Shown here piece after piece: positions 54,165 through 64,000 of a stretch of DNA of 64,000 nucleotides (positions are counted from its first letter, which is position 1; every line of letters begins with the position of its first letter). The notes beneath the pieces are model-generated. The model did no database searches. It saw only the letters and a program-made list of their open reading frames with translations, and had not been told where the DNA came from. Position numbers and translations under genes: made by a program. This DNA is from Eunapius fragilis (Eukaryota; Porifera; Demospongiae; Spongillida; Spongillidae), in the NCBI GenBank assembly GCA_963681505.1, contig OY811981.1, positions 1,575,642-1,639,641 on the forward strand. Reading direction: 5' to 3'.

Positions 54165-56073
54165 ATGGAAGTAGAAACCATGCAGATTGGCGACAAACCT
54201 GTTGCGCTGGGTTTCATAGGCAAGAGCAAGAGTAGCGAGTACGTTCCGACACGCGAGAAGCTTAGTAGTTTGGAGGAAGATGGGTATGCCCGCTCCCCGC
54301 TCGGAAGCGAGTTCACGTGCCAGGAGGAGCAGCAGGCGGCAGACAAGCTCCTCCATGCGAGGAAGAAGCTCGAGGAGGAGATTGAAGTGAGTGGCAGCAT
54401 TAGTGGGGTGGAGGTTCTATATGTCGGAGCATGTACCGCGTGTTTATATTCTGCCCCCGTGTCCATCCGTAGCGTTTTACTACCGAACTAGCGGAGATTG
54501 GAAAAACGACGAACTGCACTGTCGAGTGCTTCGGTGTGATCCAAGACAGGTGGGTCCCGTGTTAAATACGAAGGGAGTTTGTTTACATAAACAGACGCAT
54601 GCAGCTCTATTGGGCAGCAAACACGCATACGAGACGCACGCAAACATACAACGTATATGTACACACGTCACGAACTGCTGCAAAAAAAAAGGGGGGGGGT
54701 AGTAAATCGCAAATCATATTATGTTCCACTTGGTCAGACGTATAATTTAAATTTTAGCCACACTCGCACTTAGAATTGGCTTTTCAGCCAATAACTGGTG
54801 ACGTATGAAAAAAAAAATTCTTTTCCCCTTTTGTACTTTACTTATCTTTCTCTTCAGTGAGGAGACGCTTAGCACTAAGCTGGCAAGGAAAGGGAGGAAG
54901 CTCTTTAACAACAAACCCAATGAGGTATGTGTGTGCATTTCTCTATCCTTGTCGTGTAATTGGTTTGTACCTAGATATGCGCGCACTGTTGGTAGCGAGT
55001 GATTGAAGCCTTAAGCGCACAGTCTCAGTTTGGTCCTGTTTAAAAGGGAGGGAGGGTGGAGGTGGGGGTGCAGGTCAGAACTATGCAGAAGCCACACTAT
55101 CCTGGTACTTGTATGGACCTTACAAATTGTTTTGAAGTACAGATAAATTGGTGACCACAACACATGGCTGCGGTGGTGCAGTGGTGTTTACACAAGCTGC
55201 AATGTTTATGCATAACTGAGTGATACTGTGATACTGATCTTAAGTGGAGATGACTAAAAAAAAGCCTGGATCATCTTACACGCAGGGTATAAAGTTCTTG
55301 TTGGAGAAGAGATTGCTGAACAAGACACCTGAGGACATAGCTCTCTTCCTATTTAGCAACCAGCTCGACAAGAAGGCTATTGGAGACTACTTAGGAGAGG
55401 GGTAGGTAGGGAGTTTAACGGTGGAGGGGAGAGAAGTGGAGAGAGAGGAGTGAGGGATAGATTCTGACAGAAAAGCAACCCTCTTTGTGTCTATGTTAAC
55501 AGAGTCTGAGGTGGCTTTGTGCTTGTGGAGTCCTGTTTTTTTTTTTGGGTCATACCCTCAGCTGTTGCCCCTCTTATCTTGTAGGCACACCTTCAATATC
55601 CAAGTGCTGCACCAATTTGTTGGTCTGCAAAACTTCTGTCAGATGGACCTTGTGACTGCCCTTAGGTATGTGTGTGCGCTTGTATGTGTGCTTATGTGGT
55701 GTGTGTGTGCATGTGTTCACTGCTGTGAAATATATATTATAATTTCTATGTTAGGAAACAACTAGTACTGATTGTGATAGTAAGAGGTTGTGATGGTGCA
55801 GGTGTTTTCATACATACACTGTTTATATAACTGGTCTGTTAGTGTAAAGGTTATTATCCAGGATGTGTGGGAATTCATTATCACCTAATTGTTCTTTTTT
55901 TTTTTTTTGTTTTTTTTTTTGCATAGAACCTTCTTGTCAAGTTTTCAACTTCCAGGAGAAGCTCAAAAGATAGATAGGATGATGGAGTCCTTTGCCTTCA
56001 GATACTGCCAATGTAATCCTGGGATTTTCAGCAACACAGGTATGTGTTGTGCATTATTTATGTGGTGTGGTGT

Positions 56074-56107
<34 letters not shown>

Positions 56108-57996
56108 TGTACAGAATAATGCCATTTTCCTCTCTCTCTCGTCCACTTTGCACACAGATACGTGCTACATCCTGTCATTTGCTATTATTATGTTGAACAC
56201 CACTCTTCACAATGCAAATGTTAAGCATAAGGTTAGTAGTATCCTAAGGTGGGAGGGAAGGCGAGGGTGGAGGGAAGGTGGGAGTGGAGGGAAGGTAAGG
56301 GTGGAGGGAAGGTAAGGGTGGAGGGAAGGTGGGGTGGAGGGAAGGTAAGGGTGGAGGGAAGGTGGGGTGGAGGGAAGGTGAGGGTGAAGATGACAAGAAG
56401 TGAAGGTGGTGGTGGTATAGAACTGCCTTCTTCTCTTGCCTAGACCTCTGTGGAACAGTTCATTTCAATGAACAGGGACATTGATGCAGGCAAGGACCTA
56501 CCTCGAGAACTTCTGACAGTAAGAAGCTATGTCTGTGAGCGTGTGTATATCTGGGAGTGGTGTAATGGCTATGTGCCAAGGTGTACTTGTGTGTTGCTTT
56601 TTATTGTACTGTTGAATGGGGGGGAGGGAGGGTGTGGTGGACATGCAGGATGTGTTGCAGAGGTCACCTTTACCCTCAACACCATAGCAATATTATGAAG
56701 CCATAAAGGCTACTCCCTTCCACTACCACCAAGGAACCACAGACGAACTCACGGAAGTGTTCTTTAACCCTGACTATAAAGGGTGGCTGATAAAGGAAGG
56801 TATGTACATGTGTATGTGCAGATGGTATTTGGGGGCTTATTCAATTGTATTTGGGGGGGAGGGGCTGGTTGTTTTGGGGAGCTGATTGTATTGGGGGGGG
56901 CTGGTTGTATTGGGGGGGCTAGTTGTATTTTGGTGAACTGGTTGTATTGGGGGAGCTGGTTGTATTTGGGTGGGGGGGGGGGGGGGCGGCTGGTTGTATT
57001 GTACCTGTGATATATATATGTATATATTAAAAATCAAAAACATTTTGATCAGGAGTTTGGTGTATGTCTTCTCTGTTCCATGAAGGTGGTAAGCACAAAA
57101 GCTGGCGAAGAAGGTGGTTTATTCTTACTGATAACTGTTTATACTACTTCAAGACACCCCATGTGAGTCTAGTTGGGTTCATAGCATGGCTATATGAAGG
57201 GGGATAGCCGTGTCCGTTACTGCTCATGAGCTTTTTACCTGTGTTAGAGAGGTGGAGGGTAAGAGGTGGCATAGTTGGGGTGGGGGAGGTGGGAAGGGTA
57301 AGACATGGTGGTGGAGGGGTGTGATGGAAGGGAAGAGGTCTGTTAGCTTCTGTTACTTCTTCGGCCACAGGAAAAGGAGCCTCAAGGCATCATACCATTG
57401 GAGAACCTGGAGATACGCGATTGTCCTACCCTTCCGGGTTCAAAGAAGAAGGCAAGTCTCATTCGATGTTCAGGGTGTGGCCTGCATTTGTGTGCAACAA
57501 TAGCTTTCAGGTTGGCTAAACAACCCTGGCTATGTGACACAGATCAGGCAAAGTGCATATCTGTGGTGTCCAAGGGTTACCACCACCATCTCAACTGCAG
57601 CTGGTTCATATTGCCCTGCCTGCCACGTGTGTTGTATGTAAAATTTAATGATATTTTAATGTTTATTTTTTACTGGCAGTAGGACTTCTATTTTTTTAAC
57701 GTGACCCCTCCTACTTTACTCTTGCAAACCCCCCCCCCCCCTCCCTTCCCCTCCAGCATTGCTTTGAGATCATGAACCAGAGGGTTAAGCGGGGCACAAT
57801 CAAGGCCTGCAAGACAACGGGGGATGGCAAGTTGGTTGTGGGTAACCACCTGATGTATCGCATTCAAGCCGAGTCAGAGGGAGAGAAGGAGGAATGGATG
57901 AAGAGGATCCATGCCAGCATCAGCAGGAACCCCTTCCTGGAGATGCTGCAGAAACGCATGCAAAGAGTGCAGCGCGACATTCCCGTTGATATGTAG
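54165..57996 (+). CDS. CYTH: Cytohesin Arf-GEF: coiled coil, Sec7, PH (444 aa)
   Basis: Cytohesins load GTP on Arf1/Arf6 at the plasma membrane, recruited by PH binding to phosphoinositides. Exons: 54165-54386, 54473-54549, 54858-54924, 55286-55401, 55585-55665, 55927-56039, 56158-56231, 56444-56518, 56688-56799, 57086-57162, 57371-57451 and 57757-57996, summing to 444 residues. The N-terminal region includes a Glu/Lys-rich coiled coil ([14 protein letters not shown]). Sec7 starts near residue 122 ([20 protein letters not shown]) and contains [20 protein letters not shown], whose Glu in LPGEAQ is the catalytic finger. Further along are [20 protein letters not shown] and [19 protein letters not shown]. 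The PH domain (about 313-430) has a two-glycine [20 protein letters not shown] loop, [11 protein letters not shown] and EEKEEW-like [21 protein letters not shown] basic tail follows. Intron 11 has a GC donor (AAG|GCAAGT). Its 3' end converges on DGKE at 352 bp. Confidence 0.95.
56235..56395. repeat. GGAGGGAAGGTAAGGGT repeat in a cytohesin intron
   Basis: About nine 17-20-bp units GGTGGAGGGAAGGTAAGG between exons 56158-56231 and 56444-56518. Units contain AAG|GTAAGG, a consensus donor, near the real donor AAG|GTTAGT. Confidence 0.85.
56835..57005. repeat. GGGGGGCTGGTTGTATT repeat in a cytohesin intron
   Basis: About nine degenerate units of GGAGCTGGTTGTATTGGGGG, between exons 56688-56799 and 57086-57162. 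Confidence 0.85.
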
Positions 57997-58020
57997 GGTT
58001 TGTGTGAACAGCATACACAT

Positions 58021-58058
<38 letters not shown>

Positions 58059-58348
58059 CATGCCTGCCTTTTCTCAGTGGTGTGTTTGTACAGACAGATG
58101 TGCGTGTACATGCGTGCCCTTTTCTCAGTGGTTTTTGTTATGTACATACATGCCTACTCTTTTCTCTGTGGTTTTGTTTCTGTACAGATGGTGTCTCTCT
58201 TTTCAGTGGTATGTGTTGTGTACACATTTTTATGTCAAAATCACTCAAAATGTGTAGTCTTCATAAAATGATCTCATAACACTTTAAATCTATTGATGTT
58301 CTGGAGCCAGCCATTCATGGGGAAGAGGGGTGGAAGGGGGAAGAGGGG
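57997..58348. other. Convergent 3' UTR spacer cytohesin / DGKE
   Basis: Contains a (GT)n tract at 58025-58055 and degenerate TTTTCTC(A/T)GTGGT units. No gene seen. Confidence 0.7.
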
Positions 58349-58483
58349 TCATTCGTGAGATACCTTCTTCAGCATGTGGGCTTGTCCATGGTGGGTAATG
58401 GTGATAGTTGACGGCCCCTGTTGCCATGGCTCCCCATCTACCTGCAGCGGTATGCTCTCATGTACAATGATCTAATGAGAGGA

Positions 58484-58520
<37 letters not shown>

Positions 58521-58602
58521 GAGGGGAGATCATAAAATGGTGGTAGGTGGATAAAAGAGAGGCATTGGTGCATCATATGTAAAAACTTAGAAGGCCTCAG
58601 TA

Positions 58603-58639
<37 letters not shown>

Positions 58640-61587
58640 CTTAATTTCTTTGGCTTGGCCCAGTCTGAGGGCTTCTGACAAGGATACCTGTATTTTACCT
58701 ATGTGGATGGATGAGTACAGACCCACAACTTCCAAGAGCTGGTCATCTATCCTGAGAAAGTGTACCAAGTATCCAAACATGAATCCAATATGTATCACAT
58801 TAACACACACACACACACAATCTCTATGGTCAGAAGATGTCTTCTGGTACTACTATGTGTATGCACACACAATCTCTATGGTCAGAAGATGTCTTCTGGT
58901 ACTACTATGTGTATGCAAGCATGGCTACCAATTATTGGTATCATATTGATGGAGGACCTATCTATAGTAATGGTGTACCATTTTGATGGAGGACCTATGA
59001 TGGTGATGGTGTACCATTACATCATCATAACAACCAATACAACTTCCCAGAGAGGGTCCTTACTGGGGGAAACTGGCCTTCAAAGCCTTCTGCTTATCCA
59101 CCTCTAAATTGAGTTTTTAAAACCTAATCACCCAGCCCATGCACCCATTGTTCAGCTTCAAATTAATCATATTAGACCATACCAGGACCAGACCACCCCT
59201 TGAAGATCCCTTGAAGGGCCTAGACCATACCTCGAAGGCAACTAAATTTAACTCGGTTCATTTGCATTGTGTAGACACGTCCACATGTTGTCCTTGATGC
59301 ATATGTGAGCTACGTGATGGAGCAATTACAGGTGACCTTAACAGGGGAGCAGTATGTTAATGCACTGAGAACTAAAAAAGGTCTGAAGGGCCCAGCCCAT
59401 CCCTCGAAGGGTCCAGACCATCCCTTAAAAGGCCCAGACCATCCCTCGAAAGGCCCAGACCATCCCTTGAAGGCATCCCTCAAAGCGCCCAGACCATCCC
59501 TCGAAGGGCCCAGACCATCCCTCGAAGGGCCCAGACCATCCCTTGAAAGGCCCAGACCATCCCTCGAAGGGCCCAGACCATCCCTTGAAAGGCCCAGACC
59601 ATCCCTCGAAGGGCCCAGACCATCCCTCGAAGGGCCCAGACCATCCCTCGAAGGGCCCAGACCATCCCTCGAAGCGCCCAGACCATCTGTCGAAGGGCCC
59701 AGACCATACCTTGAAGGGCCCAGACCATCCTTGATTGCATCACTCCACATAGTACAACCAGCTGACCAGCTATTGATATTCAAGATTACAATTCCTTCCA
59801 ATCCTAGCAGCTCGTGGGGAACACCATCCAAGTGCAGCTAATTATAAAGACATCTGTAAGACCAGTCCCTGAACCAGTCCCCAGTCCCTAACCTCAATCT
59901 TCTTATGCAGATGTTTGCCAGATTGCTCAAGAACGTCGCGAGCTCCAAACATGAGGTACCAAGCCTGCAAGGTGAGAAATCTAATTCTTGTAATTCAGCT
60001 GTACACATACGCGTTTTGCTGTCTATCTGTAACCTATCCCTCCCTTCACTCCTCAACCCCCCTCTCCTTCACCCAGCAAAAACTTCTTGGGCAAGATTCT
60101 TGCCAAGAAGAGCAAGATCTTGCCAGGAGGCCAAGATCTTGGCCATATCTTGGGTAAGATCTTGGCCGGCATAATCTTGGCACCTTGGGGAAGGTCTTGG
60201 GCAAGGTCTTGGGCAAGTCTTGGGCAGGAATCTTGTCCCAAGAACTTTTTGCTGGGTCACCCCACCCCTTCACCCACCTCTACCCATACCCCTCACTCCA
60301 CACCCTCCACCCCCATCACTCCCTCCACCCCTCCCCTCTCCACCATCCAATTTACCCCAACACTATGTTGTGCCTCTGGGACAATTATTGGTCATCCTTT
60401 ATTAAAGCCCACCTTATTGATCAATCTGCTCTGAAACAGCTCAGGGCGACTTTGCCTCTGTCTATGGAAGTTCAGTGCCACACCAGCATCACAGCCTATC
60501 CCCATGTAGTTGTTCATTACCACCACCTGGTCACAGGGAAGGGATGATGGGGAGCAGTGACAGGACAACAATTATTATAAGTAACCTTTGGGCTTCTCTT
60601 TAGGCCCAAGTACCTGCGATGCTCCACAGTGACCCTCCACCTGGATGATGGGAAGGCATAACTCATATGGCCGCCATACGCACCAGTCATAATGCAGGGG
60701 TGATAATGGCATAATTAACTAACTTAGAAGCTTGACAGATGCCTGGCAGCATATGTCCAGCATAAGATTAGCATAAGTTGAGTTAAAGCCCGCCATAAGC
60801 CAAGCCTAAGCCTGCCATAAGCCAAGCCTAAGCCTGCCATAAGCCTGCCATAAGCCAAGCATAAGCATAAGCCTGCCATAAGTCAAGCCTAAGCCTGCCA
60901 TAAGCCTGCCATAAGCCTGCCATAAGCCAAGCATAAGCCTGCCACAAGCCAAGCATAGGCCCGCCATAAGCCAAGCATAGGCCCGCCATAAGCCAAGCAT
61001 AAGCCTGCCATAAGCCTGCCATAAGCCAAGCATAAGCCTACCATAAAAGCCTGTGGTTCACCACCTGATCCTACATAGCTAGTGTAACATGCAACCACCA
61101 TGTGTGGTGTGCTCAACCAGCAATGGGAACTCTGTACCCAATGATCCCCTCCACCCCCTATATATATACTCTCCACACCACCTTCACACCCTCTTCACTC
61201 CCTACCCTCTTCACTCCTTCCACCCACACCTATCCAACATGCTGAGCTGGGCGTGTTCAAGGTCTGTTAGCCACACCTACCCACCTATCCATGCTGAGCT
61301 GGGCGTGTTCAAGGTCTGTTAGCCACACCTACCCACCTATCCAACATGCTGAGCTGGGCGTGTTCAAGGTCTGTTAGCCACACCTACCCACCTATCCAAC
61401 ATGCTGAGCTGGGCGTGTTCAAGGTCTGTTAGCCACACCTACCTACCTATCCAACATGCTGAGCTGGGCGTGTTCAAGGTCTGTTAGGTAGTCCGCTATA
61501 TCTTCATCCACATAACCTTTGCCCCATCCCAGCACCCGAGCCAAGTCATTGCCAGTACCTAAAGGGAGAATGCCAACACGAGGAGGT

Positions 61588-61628
<41 letters not shown>

Positions 61629-61951
61629 TATGTGTGTGGGTGTGTATGTGTGTATGTGTAGGTGTGTATACGTGTGATATGGGTGTAGGTGTTGGCATTT
61701 ATGCACATACAGGTGGGTAGAACTGTCACCTTTACCTCAAGCCTTGCCTTTCCGATGGCTTCAAGCACCCACCCCACTGTTCCATCTCCACCACACACCA
61801 ACACATGGGAGGAGTGTGAGGGGAGGAGTCTACATATGTCAAGACCAGCTTCTGGAGAGGTTTCTGAGAGATCTATGACCTATGTGACGACAGCAATAGT
61901 GAGCCTTCTCTTGTACCATACACACACAACACATACACACCATACACACAC

Positions 61952-62016
<65 letters not shown>

Positions 62017-62810
62017 ACGCACACATCACATACATATGACGTACAACTCACCTGCACAGGGTTAAGCAACTTCCTAAAAGTACTCAACACTTTCTCTCCA
62101 TCTTTCCCTCCACTTTGCGGATTTGCCATCACTACGAGCGGTTTCCATTCGTGCACAGCTGGAGGCGTTATCTTCTTGATCACGAGACGTCGCTGTCCCC
62201 TCCACCCCTCAAAAGCCACCTGCACACAGTTGGGCGGTAACACCTGCGAGCGGAAGGGACCCAGTGAACAGAAGTCGTCCTTGTCATTCGAACTGCTGTT
62301 AATACAGCTGTCGTGAGCGGTCTTGTCACACCAAACACAGCGGAAATCGCAAAGTTTCGGCACGTTTCCGCAAGGGTTCATGCATTTGTAGCAGAGGCTG
62401 GAGAGAGGGAGGTTCCCCCTGACCCAGAAGTGGGGTGTCTGCTCTCTAGCCGGGACGGTTAGAGGCTTGCACTGCTGTGAGCGGTTGGCTCGACTCAGAC
62501 AGTCGTGAAGGGTACACACGCACACACCGCAAGATCCGCAAGAACTACCCGTAAGGCAGAGCTGTAGACACGAGTTACAGTACGTCGGCTTGTCCAGGTA
62601 GTCGCAGTAGTGCCATCGGTGGTTCCTGCACGAGTCCATTATCCTGAAAGAGAGTGCCCTTCGTCGTAGGCGGGTAGTCTTGAGCACAACCCACGCCACC
62701 ATCAGGAAGACTACGCATATCAGCAGGGCGTTGAACGGTTGACGCACCCATATAACAAACCCCTCGACTGCCTCCATGTAAATTGTGAACAAAGTTGCCA
62801 AGTCAATCAT
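58349..62810 (-). CDS. DGKE: Diacylglycerol kinase epsilon (542 aa)
   Basis: DGK epsilon phosphorylates (arachidonoyl-)diacylglycerol to phosphatidic acid in the phosphatidylinositol cycle. Minus-strand exons: 62052-62810, 61736-61879, 61447-61589, 60586-60640, 60413-60526, 59893-59964, 59726-59837, 58640-58746 and 58349-58471, summing to 542 residues (human 567). An N-terminal hydrophobic anchor (about 15-45, [18 protein letters not shown]) is the epsilon hallmark. Two C1 domains follow ([52 protein letters not shown]). Then come the catalytic domain ([55 protein letters not shown]) and the accessory domain ([75 protein letters not shown]). Two 5' splice sites of this gene are the seeds of minisatellites. 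The start codon is 116 bp from that of SNX8. Confidence 0.94.
59375..59735. repeat. 21-bp minisatellite containing a DGKE splice donor
   Basis: On the gene strand the exon ends ATCAAGGATG|GTCTGGGCCC. Some 16 units of CCTTCGAGGGATG|GTCTGGGC follow, each repeating GGATG|GTCTGGGCCC. Frames through the array stay open because 21 is divisible by 3. Confidence 0.85.
60075..60256. mobile_element. About 180-bp hairpin element in a DGKE intron
   Basis: The ends CAGCAAAAACTTCTTGGGCA and TCCCAAGAACTTTTTGCTG are inverted over about 30 bp. The interior is packed with CAAGATCTTGGC-type palindromic words. Short TIR MITE; TSD not clear. Confidence 0.75.
60785..61050. repeat. Minisatellite CATAAGCCTGCCATAAGCCA
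   Basis: Irregular 11-bp and 22-bp units (GCCTGCCATAA, GCCAAGCATAA) in the DGKE intron 60641-61446. Confidence 0.92.
61222..61490 (-). repeat. About 60-bp repeat made of a DGKE exon end plus its splice donor, about 5 copies
   Basis: The real exon 61447-61589 ends (gene strand) CTAACAGACCTTGAACACGC ... ATGTTGGATAG|GTAGGT. Roughly the last 41 exon bases and the first ~20 intron bases are repeated four more times downstream in the intron. Every copy keeps the donor GGATAG|GTAGGTGTGG. Confidence 0.93.
61591..61680. repeat. (GT)n microsatellite next to a DGKE acceptor
   Basis: On the gene strand this is (CA)n running into the acceptor ACACACAG|GTACC. Confidence 0.93.
61918..62014. repeat. (CA)n microsatellite in DGKE intron 1
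   Basis: CA runs with ACACCATACA interruptions. Confidence 0.95.
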
Positions 62811-62926
62811 CAGTAGCGATCTATGCCGGCGCCGCCCAGATGCGGTTAATTAATTAGCAACAAGCGGGGCGTCTATAAATAGAATTCAATGACGAATATA
62901 AACAATTCACAATAAGGCCGACGACC
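62811..62926. promoter_or_regulatory. 116-bp divergent promoter interval DGKE / SNX8
   Basis: Both start codons are well supported, so at most 116 bp separate the two coding regions. Includes GCCGGCGCCGCCC at about 62824-62836 and TATAAAT at 62873-62879. Promoter role is inferred. Confidence 0.6.
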
Positions 62927-63859
62927 ATGGCTGAGCTAAAGTATGGTAAGCAACGAACACGGCTTTGCCTCATAAACTTACACCCATTTCTGGCTAGGGA
63001 ATATTCCTCCGGTGTACCGCGAGCTGTACGAGCTCATGACACGCTCCGGGTCAGTCGGGGAAGACGGGAGCGGGAAGATACCCAAGGCACTGTGGCTAGT
63101 ATGCATAAAGACATCAGAAGTTTCAGCTGGTACTCTCGAAGAGGTAAACAAAGTTTCCCCGAGCCTTTCCGTGACAAAGTAATTCGCAGGTTTGGGAACT
63201 CTGCGACCCAACCCGCAGCGGCTATGTCGCGCGAGGCATGTTCTACAAGTCTCTGGCGTTGCTTGGACTCGCGCAGGGTGGCAAACCCATTGAAGAGAGA
63301 TTTCTCGACTCCTTTCAGGGAATTCGTAAGTGTTTTTTATTTTTATACAATACCTCTCCACCAACATACTAGTACGTGCAGAGATACGCGTAAATGGTGC
63401 CCTTCCCCCTTCTTGTTGTTCACGCGTGTATGCATCCGTATACGTCAAAATAACTTCACCTCACTATGCAGTCCTTCCGACACCCACCCTCGGAACGACC
63501 GAGGAGCTGAAAGCCATCCTAGTGCGGTTCTATCGCGACACTGCCCCCAAGGTTGTATCTTACACGTATGAGGAGCTGCGAGACATGGACACTGTGACTG
63601 TCACCCTCATTCCCGAAAAGATTGGAATTGTGTTCAAGCATGTCGAGTATGAGGTCCAGAGCAAGGTATGGGATGAAACAAGGGATGCACCTCCCCGCCC
63701 CCCGCCCCCGCCCCCCACTCCTTGTTCACCATTATTTATCTTTCAGCGCATCAATTCGTGTGTGCGGCGAAGGTTCAAAGAGTTTGAGGCGTTCTACGAC
63801 CTGCTTGTGTCACGCTTTCCATACCGCCTTATTCCAAGGCTTCCTAACAAGAAGCTAGG

Positions 63860-63920
<61 letters not shown>

Positions 63921-64000
63921 CTGTGTGTATATGCATGAATGTGCATGAGTAGACTTCTTTCATTCATTATTGTCCTTCGTCAAAAGCTCTCAATGACACA
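62927..64000 (+). CDS. SNX8: SNX8-like sorting nexin, 3' end missing
   Basis: SNX8 is a PX-BAR sorting nexin of early endosomes (endosome-to-Golgi transport). Exons in the window: 62927-62945, 62998-63143, 63190-63325, 63472-63665, 63747-63861 and probably 63987 onward. The N-terminal part (PPVYRELYELMTRSGSVGED, ALWLVCIKTSEVSAGTLEE, ARGMFYKSLALLGLAQGG) has the EH-like fold pattern of this subfamily. The PX domain starts near residue 140 with VTVTLIPEKIGIVFKHVEYE, then RRRFKEFEAFYDLLVSRFPY and RLIPRLPNKKLGG, the RRF/FPxRLIP phosphoinositide-binding motifs. The BAR domain would lie beyond the window. The intron 63144-63189 is only 46 bp. The sixth exon start (ALNDT) is tentative. Confidence 0.9.
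63862..63922. repeat. (GT)n starting exactly at an SNX8 5' splice site
   Basis: Exon end CTAGGAG|GTGTGT runs into about 22 GT repeats followed by (GA)n, so the donor is the first repeat unit. Confidence 0.93.

Noticed and set aside
57398-57682. Read-through frame after the cytohesin PH exon ending IFYWQ
   Set aside because: Runs into the intron past a GC donor; the conserved PH continuation (HCFEI) resumes at 57757 in phase.
59305-59841. Plus-strand frame [13 protein letters not shown], 178 aa
   Set aside because: Antisense of a 21-bp minisatellite within the DGKE gene.

Overview
This is animal nuclear DNA, most likely from a sponge (demosponge) or another early-branching metazoan. Evidence is GT-AG introns (many only 46-60 bp), very tight gene spacing, genes restricted to or typical of animals (iRhom, delphilin-like formin, cytohesin, TEX47-like) and an intronless beta-helix/multi-TM receptor-like family with sequence motifs I associate with sponge-type genomes. 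The organism call is inference; the family calls come from exon-by-exon reading of both strands. For each of the seven conserved genes read complete, the exons I chose sum to a multiple of three with matching phases.

Layout, left to right. 1-7219 (-): VPS35L, retriever subunit, running off the left edge. 7600-16209 (+): a delphilin/GRID2IP-like PDZ-HN-FH2 formin. 15.15-35.93 kb: a tandem segmental duplication of roughly 10-kb units, each holding the 3' tail of the delphilin gene, an antisense scrap of the last TEX47-like exon, unique or transposon-rich DNA and one intronless ~1300-aa beta-helix/multi-TM gene (20742-24632 and 30443-34357). 35877-38449 (-): intact TEX47-like gene. 38542-40296 (+): STK19. 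40842-45296 (-): iRhom (inactive rhomboid). 45.3-49.6 kb: gene-poor, one TIR element. 49612-53909 (+): RNF216/TRIAD3 RBR ubiquitin ligase. 54165-57996 (+): cytohesin Arf-GEF. 58349-62810 (-): diacylglycerol kinase epsilon. 62927-64000+ (+): SNX8, running off the right edge.

Several pairs are divergent with extremely short spacers (TEX47/STK19 92 bp, DGKE/SNX8 116 bp, VPS35L/delphilin 380 bp), implying shared bidirectional promoters. VPS35L, SNX8, cytohesin and iRhom all act in membrane trafficking, but nothing shows they are co-regulated.

Introns are crowded with micro- and minisatellites. The most unusual pattern is that in at least six introns of five genes the repeat unit contains a copy of the exon-intron junction itself (last exon bases plus the 5' splice site), as if splice donors seeded the arrays. 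Other points of note are a probable U12-type intron in VPS35L, GC-AG introns, an internal exon duplication in iRhom, a 1282-bp Mutator-like foldback element with a perfect 9-bp target duplication and a nested RecQ-helicase fragment, several hairpin MITEs (one with a visible empty site in the sister duplicate), and a TTAGGG tract inside an intron.
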